Position numbers and translations under genes: made by a program | Origin: SKVR01 sp037441525 | GTDB lineage: Bacteria; Bacteroidota; Bacteroidia; Bacteroidales; UBA7960 | Direction: 5' to 3' | Length of the DNA: 35,082 bases | NCBI GenBank assembly: GCA_037441525.1 | Contig: JBBISA010000044.1 | Span: forward strand, 1 to 35,082 | Notes under the pieces: generated by a model | The model's database searches: none | Told to the model about the DNA's origin: nothing | The model's input: only the letters and a program-made list of their open reading frames with translations | Shown: piece by piece, positions 17,306 to 25,633 of the stretch | Numbering within the stretch: the stretch's first letter is position 1 | How the letters are laid out: each line of letters begins with the position of its first letter

Positions 17306-18439
17306 TTAGTAAAACAATAACCCAAGAATACTATCGGCCAGGATTACCAGCGAAATGCTTACAACCACGGCCAGTGTTGTAGCCTTACCCACATCTTCTG
17401 CCCCCCTTTTTACCCTGAAGCCATAAAAACTCCCGGTAAGAACAATTACCCCAGAATAGACCTGGCTTTTTACAAAGGCGCTTATGAGATCGTGGTTATA
17501 CATTACATCGGCCATCCGGTTAATAAATACTTCGGGGGTAATATCCAGATACATATTGGCAGCGGTAGCTCCGCCTGCAATACCTGTAATACTTGCAATT
17601 AGGACAAGAAAAGGCAGGGTAAAAAGTGCAGCATACAATTTGGGTACTACTACAAATCGTATGGGGTTTAGCCCCATGGTATGGAGGGCATCAAGTTCGG
17701 AGGTAACCTTCATGGTGGCAATTTCGGCTGCTATTGCCGACCCGCTTCTGCCTGCAACAAGGATAGCGGTAATTAAAGGCCCCATTTGCGCCATCATGGC
17801 GATTACGGTTAGATCAACTATATAAATGTTTGCGCCAAAATCTCTGAGTTGTTGTGCCGATTGCAATGCCAATACAAAACCAATAACATAAGACATCAGC
17901 GAAATGATCAACACAGCATTCACACCAATGGCTAAGGCTTGGTTCACAAATTCACCCTGTCTGCGTTTTCCCTTAACAAACAGGTCTGTAAAGGCAAAAT
18001 AGAAAATATTTGCAGCCAGTTGCAGAAAATCCTGAAGAAAATTAGCGAAAAAGTAGTGTACCCGCAAACCAATGTATTCAAAAAATCCCGGCCCCTTTTC
18101 AGGGACGGGTTCAGGAAATTTCTCAGGCCTGAAAAGCTCAATCTTCCTGTTGACCAGTTCTCCGGGATTTTCGATACGCACCGAAATACTTTCTACCTTC
18201 AACTCTTTTTTTAGCCAAAAAAGCGCTGTAACCCCTGCACTATCTATATCGGTTATCTGAGATAAATCAAATACCAAATCTTTTGATTTTGATTGTTTCA
18301 GTTCCCTCGGCAATATCGATGCAAAAAATGGCACAACAGCCAGGGTAAGAGCACCCGATAAATAAAGCGTACTACCTTCAAAATGGTAATAAATATCTTT
18401 TACTATCCTGATTTTTAGCTTTTGGGGTTGAATGGCCAT
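17306..18439 (-). CDS. mlaE: STAS-MlaE fusion permease of an MCE lipid transporter
   Basis: This inner-membrane permease has 377 residues. Residues about 10-95 form a STAS domain with LVFDLSQITDIDSAGVTAL; Ser67 lies at the position of the conserved Ser/Thr of STAS proteins such as MlaB. Residues about 115-377 are the MlaE permease, with five or six hydrophobic segments and the family segments FGANIYIVDL, REMGPLITAILVAGRSGSAIAAE-like (here QMGPLITAILVAG), and MGLNPIRFVVVPK. In E. coli the STAS protein (MlaB) is separate; here it is the N-terminus of the permease. It lies between the lipoprotein and the ATPase genes. Confidence 0.92.
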   Translation of the reverse strand: MAIQPQKLKIRIVKDIYYHFEGSTLYLSGALTLAVVPFFASILPRELKQSKSKDLVFDLSQITDIDSAGVTALFWLKKELKVESISVRIENPGELVNRKIELFRPEKFPEPVPEKGPGFFEYIGLRVHYFFANFLQDFLQLAANIFYFAFTDLFVKGKRRQGEFVNQALAIGVNAVLIISLMSYVIGFVLALQSAQQLRDFGANIYIVDLTVIAMMAQMGPLITAILVAGRSGSAIAAEIATMKVTSELDALHTMGLNPIRFVVVPKLYAALFTLPFLVLIASITGIAGGATAANMYLDITPEVFINRMADVMYNHDLISAFVKSQVYSGVIVLTGSFYGFRVKRGAEDVGKATTLAVVVSISLVILADSILGLLFY

Positions 18440-18495
18440 TTAAGGTTGTAAAAATGAATTAACCGCTTTTTTTATCCAATAAAGATAACTGCCAG

Positions 18496-19104
18496 CTACG
18501 ATTCGGCAGGTTTCAGAACTAAATAGACCTTTCGGGTAAAGAAAACCAGTTCTTCAAAAAACATCCGGTTAATCGCCTGGGAAAACAGATTCAGGTTTCT
18601 CTTTTCAAGAAGACGGGAATTATCTGTAACATGTCGTTCAACAATTTCACCCGATTGTGTTTCAAGTCTGAATTCAACATGCAGCCGGGCATAAAAATCC
18701 TTTTTATCGCGAACAACTTCAAGGTTATTTACATTGATAAAAAGCTTAAAATCGGGTTGAATGTTCCAGAAACGTTTTTCGGTATGATAGAAAAAACGGT
18801 TGTTGTTGAAGTAGGTCATTACAAATCGTTCCAGACTTTGCTGCGGTCTTGCAGCCCAAACATGATTAACAAAGTAACTCACCTGGTGAGCATCTTCGCG
18901 CAGGGCAATTCGGGTACTTGAATATACTGGGTGGACGTCCACATCAATTATCTCTAGGGTAAATGGTAAGGGGATAACTGTATCAGTGGGATTTGCCTGC
19001 CAGGGATATTCTATCAAATAAAAACTTGTGTTTACCGGCTTGCTGCTCCTGCAAGACGACAAAACAGCCATAGCTATCAATAGAAAATAAACTATCTTTT
19101 TCAT
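18496..19104 (-). CDS. ABC transport auxiliary lipoprotein (PqiC/DUF330-like)
   Basis: This 202-residue protein starts with a lipoprotein signal (MKKIVYFLLIAMAVLSSC), giving a lipidated Cys18. The mature part has features of the ABC_trans_aux family: an early FYLIEYP segment, tyrosine- and aspartate-containing strands, HVWAARPQQSLERFVMTYF, and a C-terminal helix (FSQAINRMFFEELVFFTR). In PqiABC-type systems such lipoproteins sit in the outer membrane and work with the MCE protein. Its place between the MCE gene and the permease gene supports this. No MlaC-like periplasmic carrier gene is seen nearby. Confidence 0.8.
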   Translation of the reverse strand: MKKIVYFLLIAMAVLSSCRSSKPVNTSFYLIEYPWQANPTDTVIPLPFTLEIIDVDVHPVYSSTRIALREDAHQVSYFVNHVWAARPQQSLERFVMTYFNNNRFFYHTEKRFWNIQPDFKLFINVNNLEVVRDKKDFYARLHVEFRLETQSGEIVERHVTDNSRLLEKRNLNLFSQAINRMFFEELVFFTRKVYLVLKPAES

Positions 19105-19158
19105 TTTCAGAGTCTGGTTGGTTTGGGATTGATCAGTTTCTTGTTGCCTCTCATAATA

Positions 19159-20160
19159 TTACTGAAGCCGTCGGTCAGGAATATCTCTTGCCCGCTGACC
19201 TCGCAACAGTAATGATGGGTCGTTGTTTATCTTTCGCGATACTTCTTCAAGATTTTCAAGGGCATATTTTAGCAAAAGCATATTATCTCCCAAATCTTTA
19301 CTACCCCTGTCAATATCACTATCCAAACGAAGGAGCATAAGGCGGGTTTGAGCGGTAGTAAGGGCAAGATTCTCAATCAGTTCGGTCAGATTTGTTTCAC
19401 GCAAGGTAAGGGAAATATCCCTCAGATTGCCCAATATTTCGCCCAAAGTGTCGCTTTGCATTATTGCATTCAGTTGTTTTCCTGCAGCCAAAACCTGGAT
19501 GGCCGTGGTATCGAGTCTTCCGGTTATCGAATTGGCAGCAATTATTGATTGGCGAAGATCATCACGGTTTTCTGCAACTACCCTGTTGATAAGCGAGAAG
19601 GTGCGGCCTGCATTATCCGACATTTGTGTTATCTGGTTAACCGCTTGGAATATTTTCTGCAAATTTTCGGGTTGTGTAAAAGCTACCAGGTTATTAAGTA
19701 CTTCTTCGAGCTTATACGCAATTACCTCGGCCTGCCCGCTGATATCCTCAACTAGTGATGAACCCTGTCTGATAAATTCTTCCTCGCGCAGGTTGGGTGC
19801 TTCATTGCTACCCCCTCTAATTTCTATTGTTTTCAATCCGGTTATGCCCATAGATACAATATCAGCTGAAGCATCGACCTTAACCGGAGTGCCTGCCCTT
19901 AAAGAAAGTCTGACGATAATACGGTTTACATCATTAGGATCGATGAAAATTCGTGAAATGGTTCCCACATTAATCCCCAGATATTTAACCGGACTACCAA
20001 CTTCAAGGCCGCTCACCGACACATCGCGATAGGCTACATGGTAAATGTCGGTTTTTTCGAAAATCCGGCGTGCGGTGAAAAACCCAATGATGATTAACAC
20101 AAGCAGGGAACTTACCATGATGAAAATTCCCAGCCTCACTTTTTGCGCACGTCCCTTCAT
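19159..20160 (-). CDS. mlaD: MCE (MlaD) domain lipid-transport protein
   Basis: This 333-residue protein is anchored in the inner membrane by one N-terminal segment (about 10-30). The MCE domain (about 37-115) has the typical YRDVSVSGLEVGSPVKYLG and VGTISRIFID, with VKVDASADIVSMGITGLKTIEI following. The remainder (about 140-310) is a long amphipathic helical region that could form the central needle or tunnel of an MCE hexamer. It is the first gene of the operon mlaD-lipoprotein-mlaE-mlaF, with gaps of 54, 56 and 7 bp. It probably shuttles lipids for outer-membrane maintenance. The 165-bp gap upstream (20161-20325) shows no gene and no clear promoter box. Confidence 0.92.
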   Translation of the reverse strand: MKGRAQKVRLGIFIMVSSLLVLIIIGFFTARRIFEKTDIYHVAYRDVSVSGLEVGSPVKYLGINVGTISRIFIDPNDVNRIIVRLSLRAGTPVKVDASADIVSMGITGLKTIEIRGGSNEAPNLREEEFIRQGSSLVEDISGQAEVIAYKLEEVLNNLVAFTQPENLQKIFQAVNQITQMSDNAGRTFSLINRVVAENRDDLRQSIIAANSITGRLDTTAIQVLAAGKQLNAIMQSDTLGEILGNLRDISLTLRETNLTELIENLALTTAQTRLMLLRLDSDIDRGSKDLGDNMLLLKYALENLEEVSRKINNDPSLLLRGQRARDIPDRRLQ

Positions 20161-20325
20161 GATACAAAAGTTTTAAAAAGTCAAAGTGATTAGATGCCTA
20201 ATCAAGCTGTAAATATATATAAAAATGAGATAATATGCCATCTGTAATTAACACAACCGCAGAATAATGTGAAAAGTAAACGGAATATAACCGAATTGGC
20301 CTGTGTTTGAAAATTTGAAGTTGAA

Positions 20326-21465
20326 TCAGTTGTTACTTCTGTTATTTATCCTCGAAGGTCCAAAAGATATTCCTTTTCTGAAAAGTTTAAATTCTGCCCC
20401 ATAGGGGTTAGCCTCGTCGGGCGCGCTAATCCAAAGCCCCTCTTCAAGGTCATTGTTAAAGATACCCCGGCGCGAAAGGTATCCATTTGGGTGAAAAAAT
20501 TCCCATAAACCAGTTGCTTTTCCCGAAGAATAATTGCCCCTTTGTTTTAAGGCTCCATCCGGATAAAAAACCAGCCAGTTACCATCCAGTTTATTTTCAG
20601 AAAAAGCACCGGTAGTGTAGATAAGGCCATTGGGATAAAAAGAATTCCAAATCCCTTCTTTTTCTCCGTTTTCATATAAACCTTCCGTGCTTTTTATTCC
20701 GTTTTGATAAAACTCCTGGTAATTCCCTTGTAAAATACCATGGTCGTAAAAGGCAATAATAGATATAACTCCGTTTGGATGAAAAGCTTTGAATATGCCA
20801 TGCAGTTTATCATTTGTATACAAGGCTTTTCGTTGAAGTTGTCCATCCCGGTAGTAGGTGAACAATGTATCAATCAGCAAACCATTCATTTTTTTACCCC
20901 AATAATTTAAGGTTCCGGATTCGTAATACATTTTCCAATACCCTGATTCTTCACCCAATACCATTTCGTACTCCTGAAATAATTTACCATCCGGATAATA
21001 AACCTTCACCAAACCATGAGCCTGTCCTTTCACAAAAAAACTGGTGCTTTCAATCTGGCCGTGATCATAATACGATATAAACTCTCCATGTAATTGCCCA
21101 TTTTCGTATTGTCCTTCCTGCAAAAGTGTTCCAAATTGCGACCATAGCTGATATGACCCATTTCTCTGCCCTTTATAAAAATGGATTATCTGTTCTACCT
21201 TACCATCAGGATAAAAAATTTCCCATTTGCCTTCGGGTAAATTTTGGTTGAAATAGCCCTTCTGCCTTAACCAACGCTCAGGAGTATAAAAGTGATACAG
21301 GCCATGCTTTATGGTATCGGTGCCTTCTAAAAATCCCACATAATGCTCCTTTAAACTCCTACCCCCGGGATAATAGACACTAAACTCCTGGTTTTGAGAG
21401 TATGACAGTGTTATAGATACCGACAAAACCGAGATGGTGATAATACGCTTTAATCGCTGATACAT
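20326..21465 (-). CDS. Secreted YwqK/MORN-like repeat protein (24-residue repeats)
   Basis: This 379-residue protein has an N-terminal signal peptide (ITISVLSVSITLSYSQ). After about residue 50 it is almost wholly made of repeats with a consensus like (H/E/D)GxWxxFYPxGxLxxxGxYxxGxx. I count eleven consecutive full units at exactly 24 residues (EGKWEIFYPDGKVEQ... to TGLWEFFHPNGYLSRR...) plus one divergent unit before and a partial one after. The repeats resemble the YwqK/MORN family, which forms an extended beta solenoid-like sheet. Its function is not known. It starts 6 bp after the stop of the PapD-like gene, so the two form an operon. Confidence 0.85.
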   Translation of the reverse strand: MYQRLKRIITISVLSVSITLSYSQNQEFSVYYPGGRSLKEHYVGFLEGTDTIKHGLYHFYTPERWLRQKGYFNQNLPEGKWEIFYPDGKVEQIIHFYKGQRNGSYQLWSQFGTLLQEGQYENGQLHGEFISYYDHGQIESTSFFVKGQAHGLVKVYYPDGKLFQEYEMVLGEESGYWKMYYESGTLNYWGKKMNGLLIDTLFTYYRDGQLQRKALYTNDKLHGIFKAFHPNGVISIIAFYDHGILQGNYQEFYQNGIKSTEGLYENGEKEGIWNSFYPNGLIYTTGAFSENKLDGNWLVFYPDGALKQRGNYSSGKATGLWEFFHPNGYLSRRGIFNNDLEEGLWISAPDEANPYGAEFKLFRKGISFGPSRINNRSNN

Positions 21466-21471
21466 TTAATC

Positions 21472-22266
21472 TTAATCAACAATTACAGAAGTTTGTGTCC
21501 CCTTTAGAGATGTACTTCCTTGATAATCAAGAATTGCGGCAAAAGAGTAGCGACCTGGGGGCAAATCTTTGGGGATTGATAACTCGATAGTGCGTGTTGT
21601 TTGCGGATACACCAAAACATCAACAGTTCTGTATCTTTTTTCAAATCCTGTATCAATATTCGATGCAATCAGAAAAACCTTGCCTGTAGTAATCCTTTCA
21701 CCATAATTATCAACATTTACCGCAAAATGCCTTTCTGATGCTGCTCCATTTTTGGTTTCCACCAGGTTGCTTACCTCTACTCTGCCAGGTTCGCTGGCGG
21801 CAGGGTTGTAGAAAAGATATATATCAATTCTACCCGACAAACTCAAACCCGCCTGCACTCCCCTGTCTGCGGAAAAGGCAGTCTGCTCAGTAGATGCTGA
21901 GAAACTTAATATCCCCCATTTTGAAGTAAAATTATCGTTGGGAGCTTGTAAATTTATCTGAATAGTTTTGGCTTCATTGGGTTCGAGTGTAAGAAACGAT
22001 GGGTTAAGATTAACCCAGCTGGCTATTGAGTTACGTGTTGAGCCTGCAGGCAATATTTCCATCTGTCCCTGTCGTTGTATCAAAAAATCCTGAAGCCTGA
22101 GTGTAACCGTTTCACGCCTGCTGGAATGGTTCTTAACTGTTACGGTTCTGCTCTGTGATTCGCCAGGTGATGCGTTAAAGTGCACCCGTACCGGTGCTAC
22201 CTCAAAATCCTGGGCAGACGCCAAAAAAGGGATTATGGTAAGTAAGGAGATAAGAAGTCGCTTCAT
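21472..22266 (-). CDS. PapD-like periplasmic chaperone candidate
   Basis: This 264-residue protein has a signal peptide (MKRLLISLLTIIPFLASAQ) and two Ig-like beta-sandwich regions. The first (about 20-135) has FEVAPVRVHFNASPGES, TVTVKNHSSRRETVTLRL, the strand WVNLNPSFLTLEPNEAKTI and KWGILSFSA, in the layout of pilus-assembly chaperone N-domains. The second (about 145-264) ends in ELSIPKDLPPGRYSFAAILDY. The classical chaperone Arg/Lys active-site pair cannot be assigned with certainty. It is divergent from the SpoIIE-phosphatase gene and the pilin-like/barrel operon, which makes a chaperone for those secreted proteins a reasonable inference; a general Ig-like envelope protein is the alternative. 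Confidence 0.65.
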   Translation of the reverse strand: MKRLLISLLTIIPFLASAQDFEVAPVRVHFNASPGESQSRTVTVKNHSSRRETVTLRLQDFLIQRQGQMEILPAGSTRNSIASWVNLNPSFLTLEPNEAKTIQINLQAPNDNFTSKWGILSFSASTEQTAFSADRGVQAGLSLSGRIDIYLFYNPAASEPGRVEVSNLVETKNGAASERHFAVNVDNYGERITTGKVFLIASNIDTGFEKRYRTVDVLVYPQTTRTIELSIPKDLPPGRYSFAAILDYQGSTSLKGTQTSVIVD

Positions 22267-22745
22267 GTGTAAAAATTATTGTTTCGAAAATAAAAAATAT
22301 AACATCCAAGCATTTATATATGGGTGTTTGTATAATACTTTCTGGATTGGTTGTTTTAAAATTTGGAATATTGGTTTAAGCGTATTTCGAATGACCGTGA
22401 CAAATTTAGAGAAATTTATTAATACCATTACTTATTAACAATCGTAATGCCAATAATCCAAAATCTTTCCACGATTTGTAACTTAATTGAAGTCAAATAA
22501 GTATAATTAAAAGCACTGCAATTTACCTGTTCAATATAATCTAAAACAAAACCAATTGGGGTCAAATTGTACGATATCATCAATATGCCAAAAAATTTAA
22601 TATTACTTTTGTTTGTAATAAAAATATTTGCTAATTGCAGGAGTTGAAAGAAATTAAATTATTAACGAACTGAGAAATTTTAAAACCCTTCTCAAAGAAA
22701 TCTTTACAGTTTCGTCATTATCTTAAACACTCCACCAAAAAAAAT
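22267..22745. other. 479-bp AT-rich divergent intergenic region with two candidate promoters
   Basis: No gene is supported here. The minus strand has TAAATTTG at 22401-22408, a possible -7 box for the chaperone/repeat-protein operon (leader about 130 nt). The plus strand has TACTTTTG at 22604-22611, a possible -7 box for the phosphatase gene (leader about 130 nt). Neither has a clear TTTG -33 element. No strong repeats are visible. Confidence 0.5.
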
Positions 22746-24704
22746 ATGACTGTAAGCCATAAAACGGTAATAAATCATTGTATTCGGTTTATATCCCTGT
22801 TAATTTTTCTGTTTTATCAAATTACTGCATATTCGCAGGAGCGAAGACCTTTAGACTCTTCTACACAAGATCGAATAGAAAGACTGGAAGAACTGGTCAC
22901 CCTTTATACCAATCGCAACGAACCCAGGCTTGCAGCAACCTACCTTACCCAGATAAGCAATATTTATCTTCAGAACCAGCGCCAGGAATTTGCAGCACAA
23001 TCATTCTTACGTGCAGCTGTCTTCTACGAGCAAATCAATGATTTAGACAATTTGGATAAAATTTATGCCAATGTTGGTCTTATTTATGTTGGTCTTGAAA
23101 ATCTCACGGAAGCAGATCGTGCTTTCTCGAAAAATGTCGAAATTCAAAGAAGAACAGGCGACCGAAAATCAATTGCCAGGGCATTGGTTGATCAGGCATA
23201 TATAAAAAACCTCCGGAATGAATACAGAGATGCCGTAAATATGCTCGAGGAAGCCCTGAGTATTGCTCTTGAGATCAATCAGGAAACGGTATTACCCACA
23301 ATTTACCGGCAACTCTCCTTTAGCTACGACAAGTTGAATAACACAAGAAAAAGTGAAGAGTTCCATAAGAAATATGTCGATATGCGAGATTATATTGCCG
23401 GGAAGACCTTAAGGGGAGAATTCAGAGAGCAGCAGGAACGTTCACAGGTTGAGATCTTACTCCAGCAGGCCGAAGCCAAACAAAAAGAAGTCGAAATGGA
23501 ATTGGAAAGGGTTCGTTTCGAATTTGGGCAAGATTCGATCAGCCGGATTGTGCAGGCTAAAGAAGATTCTCTTATCGAGGTCAGGCGGATAGAAACCATC
23601 CAAAGGCAGGAGATTGAGCTCCTGGAAAACCAGGCCAAACTAATTGAAGCAGAAATTGAACGTCAGCAGGCGGTTCAGAAATACCAGCAGCAGATCATTT
23701 ATTCAGCCCTGGGTGGTCTTGTCTTTGTTCTTATTCTGGCATTATTTATATACAGAAGTAACGTTGCCAAACGAAAAGCCAACAAAATACTGGCTGAAAA
23801 GAACATACAGATTGAACTTGCCAATGATCAGCTCACAGATGCTTTCGAAAAAATTGAGGAGCAAAATTTCCGCATAACCCAGAGTATTAGTTATGCACGC
23901 GAAATTCAGAGAGCTCTTTTCCCTCCAATTGAAACCCTTTCAAACTTCCTGCCCGAATCCTTTATCTTTTTCCGGCCAGTTGATATTGTAAGCGGTGACT
24001 TTTACTGGTTTAAAGACCCAACAGCTCTATCTGTAAAAACAAACGAAGAAAACACAAAATCGAATGTAACCCACCATGAAAATGGGAATGGCTTCAATTT
24101 TAAGGGAGAACAGTTTGTGATAAGTGCAGTTGACTGTACGGGCCATGGTGTGCCTGGGGCGTTCATGTCAATGATAGGATATAACCTGCTCGATGCCATA
24201 ATTGGAAGCGGTACAACAAAACCCGACCGTATTCTTGGCAAACTGCACCACGGGGTGGTCCGGGCTTTGAAACAAGACGAAACTACCAATCGCGACGGCA
24301 TGGATATTTCGTTATGTATAATTGATAAGTTGCACAAAACGGTTGAGTTTGCCGGTGCAAACAATCCTGTTATTAAAATTTCAAATGGTGAACTTGAAGT
24401 CATTAAAGGAGACAGGATGGCAATTGGAGGCAGCAATAAAAGAGCTGAAAGGGTGTTTACACCCCATACCATGACAGTTGATGCACCCACTACTTTTTAT
24501 ATTATGACTGATGGATTTACCGATCAGTTTGGAGGAGAAGAGGGGAAAAAGTTTTCAATGAAAAGTTTTACTGAATTATTGCAAGGCATTCATCATTTGC
24601 CCATGAACGAGCAAAGACAGGTTCTTGAAGACAAGTTCCTATCATGGAAAGGTGATGGGAACCAAATTGACGATGTATTGGTAATTGGTTTCAGGCTGTC
24701 ATAA
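22746..24704 (+). CDS. Membrane TPR / SpoIIE-type PP2C serine phosphatase
   Basis: This 652-residue signalling protein has an N-terminal signal or membrane segment (about 15-30), TPR repeats (about 50-225; pairs such as AATYLTQISNIYLQNQRQE and KIYANVGLIYVGLENLTEA), a coiled coil rich in Q and E (about 225-315), a transmembrane helix (IIYSALGGLVFVLILALFIY, about 317-337), a second coiled coil, and a C-terminal SpoIIE/PP2C phosphatase. The phosphatase motifs are RPVDIVSGDFYW, VDCTGHGVPGAFMSMIGYN, DGMDISLCIID, ANNPV, IMTDGFTDQFGGE and NQIDDVLVIGF; the metal-binding aspartates are all present. A polar insertion of about 25 residues precedes the DCTGHG motif. The TPR part is predicted in the periplasm and the phosphatase in the cytoplasm. 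The usual substrates are phospho-STAS proteins. It is followed by a terminator, so it is separate from the operon downstream. Confidence 0.92.
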   Translation: MTVSHKTVINHCIRFISLLIFLFYQITAYSQERRPLDSSTQDRIERLEELVTLYTNRNEPRLAATYLTQISNIYLQNQRQEFAAQSFLRAAVFYEQINDLDNLDKIYANVGLIYVGLENLTEADRAFSKNVEIQRRTGDRKSIARALVDQAYIKNLRNEYRDAVNMLEEALSIALEINQETVLPTIYRQLSFSYDKLNNTRKSEEFHKKYVDMRDYIAGKTLRGEFREQQERSQVEILLQQAEAKQKEVEMELERVRFEFGQDSISRIVQAKEDSLIEVRRIETIQRQEIELLENQAKLIEAEIERQQAVQKYQQQIIYSALGGLVFVLILALFIYRSNVAKRKANKILAEKNIQIELANDQLTDAFEKIEEQNFRITQSISYAREIQRALFPPIETLSNFLPESFIFFRPVDIVSGDFYWFKDPTALSVKTNEENTKSNVTHHENGNGFNFKGEQFVISAVDCTGHGVPGAFMSMIGYNLLDAIIGSGTTKPDRILGKLHHGVVRALKQDETTNRDGMDISLCIIDKLHKTVEFAGANNPVIKISNGELEVIKGDRMAIGGSNKRAERVFTPHTMTVDAPTTFYIMTDGFTDQFGGEEGKKFSMKSFTELLQGIHHLPMNEQRQVLEDKFLSWKGDGNQIDDVLVIGFRLS

Positions 24705-24790
24705 AAAACAGGTTATTTGTCCCATAATAAATGGTTTTTTTCACCTATTCTTTACCTGATACAATTACCTGTTTTTGGTTTTTTTATAAA
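24703..24790 (+). terminator. Terminator after the SpoIIE phosphatase gene
   Basis: AAAAACAGGT (24704-24713) pairs with ACCTGTTTTT (24767-24776) over a loop of about 53 nt, followed by GGTTTTTTT. The large loop makes it a weaker candidate than a classical hairpin. Confidence 0.45.
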
Positions 24791-24818
24791 ATGATGTTTA
24801 AATGTGCACAATTCTCTA

Positions 24819-24826
24819 TATATTTG
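24819..24826 (+). promoter_or_regulatory. -7 promoter box for the pilin-like/barrel operon
   Basis: TATATTTG followed by CGAC matches TAnnTTTG. It predicts a start near 24833 and a leader of about 67 nt that is A-rich just before the ATG, as is usual for well-translated Bacteroidota genes. Confidence 0.5.
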
Positions 24827-24899
24827 CGACAAATAGGGAAAAACAGCAATTTTAATTATACTCTATTATAATAAAAGTAACCAACTAAAAAAAAACGAC

Positions 24900-25496
24900 A
24901 TGAAAAAATTTTTTATTCTTATTGCAGGTGTGTTTTTTATGTTAAATATTGCATCTGGCCAGGGTGTTGACGACAGGGCTGTAATACCTGTATCAGTTAC
25001 TCTTAACTCAATTTTAAGACTAAATGTGGTTTCTGGTGGAAATATTGAATTCAACTTCAATACTCTTGCCGATTATACAAATGGAATCGCAAACTCACCC
25101 GCCTATGACACTAAATTTACCGTAGCTTCATCCGTTAACTGGGAAGTAAGGATCTACTCAGAAGAAGCCGACCTTATTGGCACTGACGATGCAAGTGGCA
25201 GCAACACGCTTGACCTCAATAACATAGGCTATCAAATTACTTATGATGGAACCGGAGCGCCCGGTAATTATACATTACCTGCTTCAGGAACCACACTTTC
25301 ACTAACAGATGCTGAGGTAGTATTGGTAGGTTTGGGAGGCGCTTCAAATGCCGGCGATATTAATGCCAACGAATTTACTATAAACTGGAGATGTGGCACA
25401 CAGGAAGGCACAATGAATGGATCGTCAATCCTTCAACAAAGCGCTGCCGCCGACAGATATGCTACCAATGTCTTTCTGATCCTAAACCCGTTATAA
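24900..25496 (+). CDS. Secreted pilin-like protein 1 (paralog of the next gene)
   Basis: This 198-residue protein begins with a clear signal peptide (MKKFFILIAGVFFMLNIASG). The mature part is beta-rich, with RLNVVSGGNIEFNFNTLADY, SSVNWEVRIYSE, TLDLNNIGYQI, LSLTDAEVVLVGLGG and a final NVFLILNPL. One Cys is present (WRCGTQ). The design, a small Sec-exported beta-sandwich with a conserved SGGxIxFNxN segment, resembles pilin-like or DUF4402-like coat subunits, but I cannot name a family. It is the first gene of the operon and is set apart from the rest by a strong hairpin at 25523-25572, which would favour its higher expression. It shares its layout with the protein at 25634. Confidence 0.8.
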   Translation: MKKFFILIAGVFFMLNIASGQGVDDRAVIPVSVTLNSILRLNVVSGGNIEFNFNTLADYTNGIANSPAYDTKFTVASSVNWEVRIYSEEADLIGTDDASGSNTLDLNNIGYQITYDGTGAPGNYTLPASGTTLSLTDAEVVLVGLGGASNAGDINANEFTINWRCGTQEGTMNGSSILQQSAAADRYATNVFLILNPL

Positions 25497-25522
25497 CAGC
25501 AAAATCAATATTAAAACCACAT

Positions 25523-25572
25523 CAACAGGTGCTTCTGATGGGCATGTTCCCATAAACATCAGGCACCTGTTG
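25523..25572 (+). terminator. Strong hairpin between the two pilin-like genes (partial terminator/attenuator)
   Basis: CAACAGGTGC and CTGATG (25523-25540) pair with CATCAG and GCACCTGTTG (25557-25572), leaving a 2-nt bulge and a loop of 16 nt, followed by GCGTGTTTTTAGTTTTTC. An alternative inner hairpin ATGGG/CCCAT (538-542 and 549-553 of the 25-kb block) could compete. It lies inside what is otherwise a tight operon, so it probably sets the ratio of the first product to the downstream ones, or protects the 3' end of the first mRNA. Confidence 0.75.
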
Positions 25573-25633
25573 GCGTGTTTTTAGTTTTTCCTGCTCATTG
25601 AATTTTTTTCTTGATCATAAGAATGAGTTTGTG

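Noticed and set aside
20326..21465. Possible DNA tandem repeat or CRISPR-like array
   Set aside because: The periodicity is only at protein level (24 residues); the DNA units are too diverged, and no CRISPR repeat-spacer pattern or cas gene is seen anywhere in the window.
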